Below, one piece after another: positions 1 to 5,731 of a stretch of DNA of 6,991 bases; position 1 is the stretch's first letter, and each line of letters begins with the position of its first letter. The stretch is from Candidatus Peregrinibacteria bacterium (lineage in GTDB: Bacteria; Patescibacteriota; Gracilibacteria; UBA1369; UM-FILTER-53-11). Position numbers and translations under genes: made by a program. The notes below the pieces were generated by a model. The model worked only from the letters and a program-made list of their open reading frames with translations. It made no database searches and was not told the DNA's origin. Location: NCBI GenBank assembly GCA_023245725.1, contig JAHFJU010000067.1, positions 1 to 6,991 on the forward strand, read 5' to 3'.

Positions 1-1
1 G

Positions 2-1273
2 GTTCAATCACGGGATATGACGGATATTTTTCGCTTTGTGAATGAGCAGTGTCATTTTCAGTCCGTGATGACCCCATTACAGCCGCACTATGCCAAAAAG
101 ATGGCGGATGAAGATAGCCTGATGGCGGTGATCATGGCGCAAGCCATGAATCACGGCAATTTCAGTATGGCTGAGACGGGGGATATTCCTTATCACGTGT
201 TGGATGCCACTCATCAGCAGTACTTACGATTAGCAACTCTGAAAGCGGCAAATGATCACGTCAGTAATTTCATTGCTCAACTCCCTATTTTTCCCTTCTA
301 CTCTTTTGATCTTGACGTGTTGTATGGCAGCGTTGATGGGCAGAAATTTCAAGCGGCTAATCCAACCATCAAAGCACGATACTCGCGAAAATACTTTGGC
401 AAAGACAAAGGTGTCGTCGCTTATTCATTTTTAGCAAATCATGTGGCGTTGCAAACGGAGCTTATTGGTGCCAACCAACATGAGAGTTATTGGGTTTTTG
501 ATATTTGCTACAATAACACGTCAGACATTGTCCCAACGATGATTACGGGGGATATGCACAGCATCAATAAAGCCAATTTTGCTATTTTGTACTGGTTCGA
601 GATGAAACTCGCACCACGATTTACGAATGTGCAGGCGCAACTAAAACACTTGTACTGCGGCGTTGATCCTGAGACTTACGCCAAGAAAAACTTTCTCATC
701 ATGCCCGCTGGGCAAATCGACAGAGAGTTGATTATTTCAGAAAAAGACACGATTGATCGTATCGTAGCAACGTTGGGACTTAAAGAAATGAGTCAGAGCG
801 TTTTAGTTCGAAAATTGTGTACCATGTCTGGGCATCACCGCACTCGGAAGGCTATTTTTGAGTTCGACAAGTTGATACGCAGTCTATACACCCTTCGTTA
901 TTTCCGTGATCCCCAACTACAGAAAAATGTTCATCGCTCGCAAAACCGTATTGAAGGCTACCATCAGTTGCGTGGTGCCATTGCTCAAGTGGGTGGTAAA
1001 AAGGAACTCATGGGTTATACCGATTTAGACATTGCTATCAGTAATCAGTGTGGACGCTTATTAGCGAACATCGTGATTGCCTACAACTCAATTTTGCTTT
1101 CAAAACTGCTGACTCGCTACACCGCTTCGGGTAACCAAAAGGCTCTAGAACGGATAAAACGTATTTCTCCTGTCGCTTGGCAGCACATATACTTTCTTGG
1201 ACACTATACATTCCGTGATCAACATCGAGATTTTGACCTAGATGCTATGCTTTCGAGTGTTAATCTAAGTTAA
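2..1273 (+). CDS. tnpA: Tn3-family transposase, C-terminal part (5'-partial, runs off left edge)
   Basis: This is the catalytic half of a Tn3-family (replicative, DDE) transposase, which acts at the terminal repeats of its own element. The reading frame is open to the window edge (VQSRD precedes the first Met at base 17), so the true start lies outside; family members are about 1000 aa and about 424 codons are seen. Numbering from that Met, the likely acidic triad is D107 in YGSVDGQKF, D179 in the TGDMHSINK segment that leads into FEMKLAPRF, and E313 in SQNRIEGYHQLRGAI. The end, ISPVAWQHIYFLGHYTF, matches the usual Tn3 'SP..W.HI...G.Y.F' finish. The stop is about 50 bases from a terminal inverted repeat, the normal layout for tnpA reading outward. 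No frameshift is seen in the visible part. The family is clear; the exact subgroup is not. Confidence 0.93.
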   Translation, partial: VQSRDMTDIFRFVNEQCHFQSVMTPLQPHYAKKMADEDSLMAVIMAQAMNHGNFSMAETGDIPYHVLDATHQQYLRLATLKAANDHVSNFIAQLPIFPFYSFDLDVLYGSVDGQKFQAANPTIKARYSRKYFGKDKGVVAYSFLANHVALQTELIGANQHESYWVFDICYNNTSDIVPTMITGDMHSINKANFAILYWFEMKLAPRFTNVQAQLKHLYCGVDPETYAKKNFLIMPAGQIDRELIISEKDTIDRIVATLGLKEMSQSVLVRKLCTMSGHHRTRKAIFEFDKLIRSLYTLRYFRDPQLQKNVHRSQNRIEGYHQLRGAIAQVGGKKELMGYTDLDIAISNQCGRLLANIVIAYNSILLSKLLTRYTASGNQKALERIKRISPVAWQHIYFLGHYTFRDQHRDFDLDAMLSSVNLS

Positions 1274-1287
1274 ATCGTTTAATTACA

Positions 1288-1325
1288 ATAACTTAAAGAT
1301 TCCGCAGTTTCGGGCTTACAACCCC
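1288..1325 (-). repeat. Terminal inverted repeat of the Tn3-family transposon (right end)
   Basis: Read inward on the minus strand, the end begins GGGGTTGTAAGCCCGAAACT and has TTTAAG about 30 bases in. The outer GGGG and an inner TAAG are typical of Tn3-family ends, which are about 38 bp. It sits just beyond the tnpA stop. The outermost base is placed at 1325, where the coding sequence of the neighbouring minus-strand gene is interrupted. A 5-bp target duplication would then be 1326-1330 (ATCGT); the mate end is outside the window, so neither the exact inner limit nor the duplication can be confirmed. Confidence 0.75.
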
Positions 1326-1687
1326 ATCGTGTGTGAAACACGCTCAATCTGTTTCCCTGCAACAATGCTGGCCTGTTTTGATAACATCTGTTTTAAAGGC
1401 AGTCTAGGAATAAGGGCATACTGCAACTCACAATCAAGTGCCTCGGCCACTCTCCGTAAACTGGCTAAGGTAATGGCATCTTCTGCCTCAGCAAGCTCAA
1501 GTTTCCGAATAGCAGAATCACTCACATCACCCACGCGTTGCGCCAATGCACTGCTCGTCATGCCCAATGCCATACGGATTGTTTTTATCCAACCCTGTGG
1601 CGGCCTACGAGGGAGATTAGCCTTACGCCAAATAGCCAATCCTTCATCTACCTGTCGTATTCTTGTTTCTTCGGCAAATGTTTTCAT
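1316..1687 (-). pseudogene. Mobile mystery protein A (XRE-type HTH regulator), 3' end truncated by transposon
   Basis: This small DNA-binding regulator matches my memory of the 'mobile mystery protein A' family (TIGR02612), normally followed directly by the Fic-domain 'mobile mystery protein B' and thought to act as its antitoxin or regulator. Numbering from the ATG at 1687: a basic PRRPPQGWIKTIRMALGM block at 26-43, a helix-turn-helix over about 33-65 (MTSSALAQRVGDVSDSAIRKLE), then ITLASLRRVAEALDCELQYALIP at 72-94 and the family-typical ERVSHTM near the end. The product is 123 aa, whereas relatives run on for about 25 more residues. The last codons (GL, then TAA) are read from the transposon terminal repeat. 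A GTG at 1690 is an alternative start; the ATG is preferred because GAGG lies 8 bases upstream. The core HTH is intact, so a shortened but functional protein is possible. No partner B gene is in the window. Confidence 0.8.
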
Positions 1688-1712
1688 CACTTAAACCTCA
1701 CACATTTTCCAT

Positions 1713-1741
1713 ATTATGTGACTTATAACTCCTAATATCAA
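1713..1741 (-). promoter_or_regulatory. Putative promoter of the mobile mystery protein A gene
   Basis: On the minus strand a -35 TTGATA (1736-1741) and a -10 CATAAT (1713-1718) are separated by exactly 17 bases, close to the sigma-70 consensus. The start would fall near 1706, about 20 bases before the ATG at 1687. The spacer contains AGTTATAAGTCAC, one copy of a motif repeated further upstream, so self-repression is likely but is an inference. Confidence 0.6.
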
Positions 1742-1826
1742 CATAATAAAGGATTGATAGCTCACTATTTTTTATAAAAAAATGACTTATTACTCATAAT
1801 TTAAAATTATTTTGTGAGCTATAAGT
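1718..1826. repeat. Four copies of a 13-bp motif, candidate operator array
   Basis: Related 13-mers occur at 1718-1730 (GTGACTTATAACT), 1782-1794 (ATGACTTATTACT) and 1814-1826 (GTGAGCTATAAGT), with an inverted copy at 1753-1765 (ATTGATAGCTCAC). The first lies inside the mystery-protein promoter. The 9-mer ATAGCTCAC (1757-1765) is an exact inverted match to 1814-1822. They probably bind the HTH protein encoded next door, but this is inference; the surrounding DNA is AT-rich, so some similarity may be chance. Confidence 0.4.
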
Positions 1827-1958
1827 GCGTAAAATTAAACAACTACTAAAAAATGCTAACTTTTTCTATAACTAATTACACTGCATAAATCGTGAAATGA
1901 GCCTCAACACAATTGAAAGCCAACACGTTTTATTAACTAGCCTATCTAGAAAATAGTT

Positions 1959-2016
1959 ATAATTATCAATAATGAGTAAATACTCAATTGAGTATTTACT
2001 CATTATTGATAATTAT
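1959..2016. repeat. 58-bp perfect palindrome with four ACTC/GAGT boxes
   Basis: Every base from 1959 to 1987 pairs with 1988 to 2016 (29-bp arms, centre CAA|TTG, no loop), checked base by base. The middle carries tetramers GAGT 1974, ACTC 1982, GAGT 1990 and ACTC 1998, exactly 8 bp apart with AT-only spacers. This is the box layout bound by ParG-type proteins, so it is a candidate part of the partition centromere. It could also extrude as a cruciform; it has no clear run of T after it, so a simple terminator role is less likely. Confidence 0.8.
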
Positions 2017-2164
2017 GTGGGGGCGGCTAAGTGACATAGCCAAACTAGAACGTGTTAAGGAAAGTACGTTTTATTTAACATGTATATTTTTTAATCGCTA
2101 GACGCTAGCTTTAAAATAAGTCATCAGAATGGCGTGGTTGTCTTCGTTGATTTTTTACTTTTAG

Positions 2165-2200
2165 ACTCATTTGAGTAAATACTCATTTACTCAAATGAGC
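2165..2200. promoter_or_regulatory. ACTC/GAGT box array over the parG stop codon (putative ParG binding site)
   Basis: Five tetramers start exactly 8 bp apart: ACTC 2165, GAGT 2173, ACTC 2181, ACTC 2189, and GAGC (one base off) 2197, with ATTT or AAAT spacers between them. 2166-2180 and 2185-2199 form a perfect 15-bp inverted repeat around a 4-base ACTC loop. The array overlaps the last codons and TGA stop of the parG-like gene. In the TP228 system ParG binds ACTC tetramers separated by AT-rich 4-bp spacers, which this matches closely. A role as centromere is inferred. Confidence 0.7.
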
Positions 2201-2380
2201 TTCAACACTATCAATAATAAGTTCAGCCAAAGGACGACCTTGTCGAGCTGCCTCAGATTTCCATCGCGCACGAGTCGATTTGGGTACGTTAAGATTTATT
2301 CGGACAATTTGCTCTTGTGTCACGATATCTACAGGAATACTTGAGCGCACTTCATCCAGTTTTTTTGATTTTAGAGCCAT
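2183..2380 (-). CDS. parG: ParG-like ribbon-helix-helix partition protein
   Basis: This 65-aa protein should bind the ACTC box arrays as a dimer, linking the plasmid to the partner ATPase and repressing the operon. Residues 1-24 form a polar, probably flexible tail with R12. Residues 25-31 (IVRINLN) fit the DNA-contacting strand, and 34-47 and 50-63 fit the two helices of a ribbon-helix-helix fold. It aligns by eye with TP228 ParG (76 aa) through IVRINLNVPKSTRARWKSEA. Its ATG overlaps the end of the ATPase gene by 10 bases, so translation is probably coupled; GAG lies 8 bases before the ATG. The stop codon lies inside a box array. The symbol rests on context plus fold, since ribbon-helix-helix proteins diverge quickly. 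Confidence 0.8.
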   Translation of the reverse strand: MALKSKKLDEVRSSIPVDIVTQEQIVRINLNVPKSTRARWKSEAARQGRPLAELIIDSVEAHLSK

Positions 2381-3015
2381 CCTTTCGTCTCCAGCTCTGT
2401 GATTAATGCATCAATTTCTACTTTGGCAGCTTGATCTGTTGTGTCAAAAACTGACAATCCATCACTCAGTGATTGAGCGTATGACACTCTATTTGCAATG
2501 GCAGTAGCCATCAAAGGAAGGCCGTATTCATTCCAATTTCCCGCCAAAATTTCTTTTGACAGTTTGGTTTGCCCACTCACGCGAGTGGCGATAAAAGCCG
2601 CATGAATCTGTCCACCCACATCAATTTTAGACTGGACTAATTTAACAGCCGCAGCCGATGCCCAAACATCAGCAGCACTGGGTTGAACAGGAATCAAGGC
2701 GATGTTCGCTATTCGGATAACATTAGCACTCATGCGTTCGGCTTTAGCAGGGGTGTCAATAATCACCCAATTTGCAGCTATTGCTTTGATGGATGACAGC
2801 AAAAGTTCAGGGCGATCTAAGGCAACCACGGAAGGTAAGTCTGCATTCTCTGGTGACGCTTCTCGCCAATCACGAGCAGTTCCTTGAGGATCAGCATCAA
2901 TTAAAACCACTTTTTCACCTCGACGGTGTAACGCAGTCGCAATATTAATACTCAAGGTAGATTTCCCAGAACCTCCTTTTTCGTTCAGCAGGGCGATGAT
3001 TTTCAAAATGCTCAC
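2371..3015 (-). CDS. parF: ParF/ParA-type plasmid partition ATPase
   Basis: This 214-aa Walker-type ATPase drives plasmid segregation, working with the ribbon-helix-helix protein encoded just downstream. It has the deviant Walker A motif KGGSGKST at 13-20 with the signature first lysine K13, the A' motif IDADPQGTARDW at 39-50, and Walker B WVIIDTP at 83-89. It has no N-terminal HTH and its length is close to TP228 ParF (206 aa), so it is a small type Ib ParA that leaves autoregulation to its partner. The GTG at 3015 is chosen as start; an in-frame TTG three codons on would give MKIIALLNEKGGSGKST and cannot be excluded. The start codon overlaps an ACTC box. The gene appears intact. Confidence 0.93.
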   Translation of the reverse strand: MSILKIIALLNEKGGSGKSTLSINIATALHRRGEKVVLIDADPQGTARDWREASPENADLPSVVALDRPELLLSSIKAIAANWVIIDTPAKAERMSANVIRIANIALIPVQPSAADVWASAAAVKLVQSKIDVGGQIHAAFIATRVSGQTKLSKEILAGNWNEYGLPLMATAIANRVSYAQSLSDGLSVFDTTDQAAKVEIDALITELETKGWL

Positions 3016-3039
3016 TCATACTCAAATACTCATTTACTC
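3014..3039. promoter_or_regulatory. ACTC operator boxes upstream of parF
   Basis: ACTC occurs at 3014, 3020, 3028 and 3036, with 8-bp steps between the last three and AAAT or ATTT spacers. The boxes span from the predicted parF transcription start to the GTG start codon. This matches the operator arrangement of TP228-type parFG operons, where ParG binding represses the operon. Repression here is inferred. Confidence 0.7.
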
Positions 3040-3068
3040 AAATTAGCATGGGATTATTTTTTATTCAA
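3040..3068 (-). promoter_or_regulatory. Putative parFG promoter
   Basis: On the minus strand a -35 TTGAAT (3063-3068), a 17-base spacer and a -10 TAATTT (3040-3045) preceded by TGC (extended -10) form a good sigma-70 promoter. The start would fall near 3033, inside the ACTC boxes, giving a very short leader before the GTG at 3015. The box at 3036-3039 abuts the -10, so a bound repressor would block polymerase. Confidence 0.6.
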
Positions 3069-3640
3069 TCTCATTAGAACTTTGAGATTCAATTGACTAA
3101 ACGCTCATCTAGAAAGACTGAAATAACCACTAAAAAGTACAAATTACAGCAAAAAGAAATGTTCTTTTTCTCAACCAGAGGCTCTACAACGATACCTAAT
3201 GCCCAGTCCTTCTAAAACAGCCGAAATAGAGCCTTTAGATTCAAAGTAGTACACAAGTCGGAAAAATAGTTATTTACCCCTTAAAACGCTGTTTCTGCGC
3301 GTTTGGTCGCATTTCCTGCTTAGTTCAAAACAAAAATTAGTTTTCTTTCACATTGAATACTTAAAACTATCGTTTTTGACTCTGAGATACATCTAGATCC
3401 AACTTAACAAATATGTTTAAAACACACTGAAAAGTTGTGACTTGTCAATTTGGACTGTTTTTTGTTTTGTTGCATCAACACTAAAATGGTTTTTATAACC
3501 AAAAAAAGAAAAACACACACATTGAGCCAAAGGCGAAATAGGGGGAAAAATGAGTTTCCCCCCTGTTGTTTCTTTATTTATTTACTTTATATAGTTTATA
3601 GGGGTCGAAAACACCTTATATAACAATGTGTTACAACGAC
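3069..3640. other. Gene-free AT-rich region between partition operon and iterons
   Basis: I find no credible gene, DnaA box or tRNA here. It holds a small inverted repeat beside the parF -35 (AATCTCA 3067-3073 with TGAGATT 3083-3089) and a hairpin at 3541-3562. A weak plus-strand promoter pattern (TTGCAT, 17 bases, TTATAA, about 3470-3500) precedes that hairpin. The region may be part of the origin or of the partition site, but nothing specific supports either. Confidence 0.4.
3541..3562 (+). terminator. Possible plus-strand intrinsic terminator hairpin
   Basis: GGGGGAAA (3541-3548) pairs with TTTCCCCC (3555-3562) around the loop AATGAG, an 8-bp stem. A T-rich but interrupted run (CTGTTGTTTCTTTATTTATT) follows on the plus strand. 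No plus-strand gene lies upstream, so it may insulate the origin or end a small RNA. The G block followed by ATG could also be read as a ribosome site for a tiny peptide, which I consider less likely. Confidence 0.4.
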
Positions 3641-3642
3641 AT

Positions 3643-3762
3643 GTAGGGACAAAAAGCGGGTGAAGTAGGGACAAAAAGCGGGTGAAGTAGGGACAAAAAG
3701 CGGGTGAAGTAGGGACAAAAAGCGGGTGAAGTAGGGACAAAAAGCGGGTGAAGTAGGGACAA
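3643..3762 (+). repeat. Replication iterons: five perfect 22-bp direct repeats plus a partial sixth
   Basis: Five identical 22-bp repeats start at 3643, 3665, 3687, 3709 and 3731. Each begins GTAGGGACAAAAAGCGGG and ends TGAA. A sixth copy from 3753 matches only its first 10 bases. The tandem spacing of two helical turns, upstream of a Rep_3 initiator gene, identifies the binding sites of the initiator and the core of the origin of replication. Confidence 0.92.
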
Positions 3763-3918
3763 GTAAATAATGTGTCACTTTTGATGCTTATTATTGCTTT
3801 AATTAGGTCTAAAAACCGTTTTAAATAGGGACTCTCTAAAAATGTGTCCTTTTGTTTTGTGCTAAACGAGCCGAATAAATAGGTTTATTAGTATATTTAT
3901 AATACGATTATGGCTAAC

Positions 3919-3936
3919 TAGGGACAAAAAGCGGGT
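3919..3936 (+). repeat. Isolated iteron copy near the rep promoter
   Basis: TAGGGACAAAAAGCGGGT repeats 18 bases of the tandem iterons exactly, about 180 bases further on. A related half site in the opposite orientation (TGTCCCTT, 3974-3981) overlaps the likely rep -35 box. A weaker pair, TAGGGAC at about 3826 and GTGTCC at about 3843, lies between. Such extra sites commonly serve initiator autoregulation or handcuffing. Confidence 0.75.
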
Positions 3937-3979
3937 CAAAAAGCCAAAATAAAGAAGGGTCAAATTTTAAAGATGTCCC

Positions 3980-4008
3980 TTGTTTTAATCTTGAGATTTG
4001 CGTATATA
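3980..4008 (+). promoter_or_regulatory. Putative rep promoter with overlapping half-iteron operator
   Basis: A -35 TTGTTT (3980-3985), a 17-base spacer and a -10 TATATA (4003-4008) lie about 135 bases before the rep start. The inverted half-iteron TGTCCCTT (3974-3981) touches the -35, which fits repression by the initiator. The long leader leaves room for other control; TATATACCCA at 4003-4012 recurs inverted at 4101-4110. Confidence 0.5.
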
Positions 4009-4143
4009 CCCAATGGAAATGAAGGCACTGGGATTACTTAATTAAAACTTCATTAAATTCAATCGATTATGATAATTTTTTCCAGTACCTTCAGGTTGAA
4101 TGGGTATATAACTAACTTTATTATGGAATTTCGAGGGATTTTG

Positions 4144-5391
4144 ATGAGTGCAAGCAAAGAGGGATCGTTAGTCGTCAGAAAGCATAATGAGTTGATTGAG
4201 GCGAAGTACAAGCTCTCGCTCAATGAACAACGCTTAATCCTCAATCTGATTACCATTCTTAGCCCAGATGATGATGATTTTGCTGACTATGTTATTCGAG
4301 CATCTGACGTTGCCGAAATGTTTGGTGTGCATGACAAAGATTTCTACGTCAAGATTCAAGATGCTGTAAAAACCTTGATGACCAGAACGGTAGATATATC
4401 AAAAGATGATGTTGTCGAGTTGGTTCATTGGTTCTCAAATATCCGTTATGTAAAAGGTTCAGGAATAATTAGTGTTCGTTTTGACAAAGCATTAAGGCCA
4501 TATCTATTTCAATTGAAAGATCACTTTACTCAATATCACATAGGCGCGATTGCTCAGTTTAAATCGTCGTACTCCATCCGTTTTTATGAACTGCTTAAAG
4601 TGAAAGAGTTCCAAGGGAAAGGAGGACAGTTTTATCGAGTGTTTTCTATTGAAGATATTCGTAAGTACATGCAGTTGGAAAAAAACGAATACAGTGTTTT
4701 TCAGGACTTAAAAAAGCGTGTCATCGCACCTGCACTTAAAGAAATTGATGAGTATTCTGATCTTCGGATCATACAAGTTGATTACATCAAAAAAGGAAAA
4801 TCAATTGCGGAAGTAAAAGTTACGGTTGAGCCAAAAAAACTGATAGTGCTGGATTTACACGTATCGAGCGATGATGAAAAAGAGCCAAACGATGCTACAA
4901 AAACGCTTATGACGTTCGGTATCACCGAAGATACAGCGACTAAGTGGGTAAGAAAATTTGGGGTAGGCAAAGTGCTACGTAATGTGGCTTATACGATGGC
5001 CATGCAAAAATCTGGGGAAGTAAAAAATCCTATTGCCTATCTCGCCAAGTGCATTGAGCTAGATGCTGGGAAAGATTGGGAAGAAGAGCAGCGCAAGCGC
5101 GAAGAACAACAAAAACAGACTATTAAAAATGAGAAGCATAAGGAAGAAAAGCATGAAGAAGAGCCGCGCCACAATGAGCAGCAAGCAAACATTGCAGCAT
5201 TAGAAAATTTTTGGTCACTCAGTGAAATAACGCAAGACGCAATGCGCGATATTTTCTTTTCCCAACTAAGCGATGCTCTGAAAAAAATGTGGAAAGATGA
5301 AATCAAAAAAGAAAACAAACCTGAAGACAAAGCGATGTTTCGCCATGACTTCGTCGAATTTATAAAAGCTGAAAATGTGTCCTCTAAGTAA
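4144..5391 (+). CDS. rep: Rep_3-family (RepB/RepE-like) plasmid replication initiator with C-terminal extension
   Basis: This 415-aa protein should bind the iterons, open the origin and recruit host replication proteins. The start at 4144 is preferred over an in-frame ATG at 4069 because GAGGG (4133-4137) lies 6 bases upstream and the product MSASKEGSLVVRKHNELIEA begins as the family does. The first winged-helix domain spans about 9-155 (KYKLSLNEQRLILNLITILS; SSYSIRFYELLKVKEFQGKG) and the second about 160-232 (SIEDIRKYMQLEKNEYSVFQ; LKKRVIAPALKEID). Residues 250-305 form a helical segment (AKCIELDAGKDW end), and 310-345 a very charged, probable coiled coil (EEEQRKREEQQKQ, HKEEKHEEEPRH). Typical family members are nearer 250-350 aa, so this one is long. 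The tail's function is unknown. No frameshift is seen. Confidence 0.93.
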   Translation: MSASKEGSLVVRKHNELIEAKYKLSLNEQRLILNLITILSPDDDDFADYVIRASDVAEMFGVHDKDFYVKIQDAVKTLMTRTVDISKDDVVELVHWFSNIRYVKGSGIISVRFDKALRPYLFQLKDHFTQYHIGAIAQFKSSYSIRFYELLKVKEFQGKGGQFYRVFSIEDIRKYMQLEKNEYSVFQDLKKRVIAPALKEIDEYSDLRIIQVDYIKKGKSIAEVKVTVEPKKLIVLDLHVSSDDEKEPNDATKTLMTFGITEDTATKWVRKFGVGKVLRNVAYTMAMQKSGEVKNPIAYLAKCIELDAGKDWEEEQRKREEQQKQTIKNEKHKEEKHEEEPRHNEQQANIAALENFWSLSEITQDAMRDIFFSQLSDALKKMWKDEIKKENKPEDKAMFRHDFVEFIKAENVSSK

Positions 5392-5480
5392 TGCAAGCCA
5401 TTTTTATTAGGGAGTGTATAAATAATAGAGGGGGGTGGCCTTACTAAAGATATTTTTCCCATAGCCGTTATGGAAAAAGA

Positions 5481-5723
5481 TTAGTTGCCGCCCCAAAATA
5501 CATTTGTGAATAACCAACCTGTAGCATTACAAGCACCGCAGGAGTGATTACCAGTTTTGCCAGTAGCCTCACAAACTTGACACTCAAATAAAGTGTTTGG
5601 CCTCAATTCACTTTTCATTGTGCCTTTTTTACAGCTAAGGCATCGTTTGTTAATCACATCATCATCACCAAAAACATGACAGTCTGTACATCTTGAATAA
5701 GGGTGTTGCTTTTTAGTAGGCAT
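5481..5723 (-). CDS. Small DnaJ-type cysteine-rich (zinc-binding) protein
   Basis: This 80-aa protein contains four CxxC pairs: C12/C15, C28/C31, C48/C51 and C62/C65. The last two lie in CQVCEATGKTG and CGACNATGW, close to the CxxCxGxG repeats of the DnaJ zinc-binding domain, so it should bind one or two zinc ions. It has no J domain. Small proteins with this fold include chaperone-like and anti-TRAP-type proteins, but the partner here cannot be told. The ATG at 5723 has GAGG 8 bases upstream. In the mRNA that site (TTTGAGG, 5732-5738) can pair with CCTCAAA at 5754-5760. The gene is convergent with rep, with about 90 bases between them and no clear terminator. The zinc-finger assignment is firm; the function is not. 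Confidence 0.7.
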   Translation of the reverse strand: MPTKKQHPYSRCTDCHVFGDDDVINKRCLSCKKGTMKSELRPNTLFECQVCEATGKTGNHSCGACNATGWLFTNVFWGGN

Positions 5724-5731
5724 TTTTTAAA

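Larger units (their letters stand above)
1691..2182. other. Gene-free, AT-rich spacer between the regulator gene and parG
   Basis: No convincing coding region is seen in this 490-base stretch. It holds the regulator promoter and motif array (1713-1826), a fragment like the 3' end of parG (1895-1910), a large perfect palindrome (1959-2016), a 15-base GC-rich match to the end of the last gene of the window (2017-2031), and two related 13-14 base direct repeats (1925-1937 and 2066-2079, both ACGTTTTATT-type). The mosaic look suggests repeated recombination next to the partition site. Confidence 0.6.
3643..4080. other. Putative origin of vegetative replication (oriV)
   Basis: The region combines a tandem iteron array, an AT-rich stretch suitable for strand opening (about 3875-3915, with TTTATTAGTATATTTATAAT), an isolated iteron, and the promoter of the initiator gene. 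I could not find a good DnaA box (TTATCCACA-like), so its dependence on DnaA is open. The limits are approximate. Confidence 0.75.

Noticed and set aside
1329..1735. Plus-strand frames opposite the mystery-protein gene
   Set aside because: They are antisense shadows of a recognisable HTH protein and have no family features.
3061..3640. DnaA boxes
   Set aside because: Only poor matches to TTATCCACA were seen, such as TTATTTACC near 3270; none is convincing.
3643..3760. CRISPR array
   Set aside because: The repeats are directly abutting with no spacers and sit before a Rep_3 gene, so they are iterons.
3596..3778. Minus-strand frame encoding repeated CPYFTRFLSL-type peptides
   Set aside because: It is the tandem iteron array read as protein; the repeats come from the DNA repeat unit and there is no ribosome site.
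4069..4143. 25-residue N-terminal extension of Rep from the ATG at 4069
   Set aside because: It has no ribosome site, and the internal ATG at 4144 has a good one and matches the family start.
5037..5462. Minus-strand 141-aa serine- and cysteine-rich frame
   Set aside because: It is antisense to the charged coil of Rep; the odd composition is explained by the complementary codons.
5450..5480. Inverted repeat TTTTTCCCATA / TATGGAAAAA between rep and the zinc-protein gene as a terminator
   Set aside because: The stem is short and bulged, and on neither strand is it followed by a run of T.
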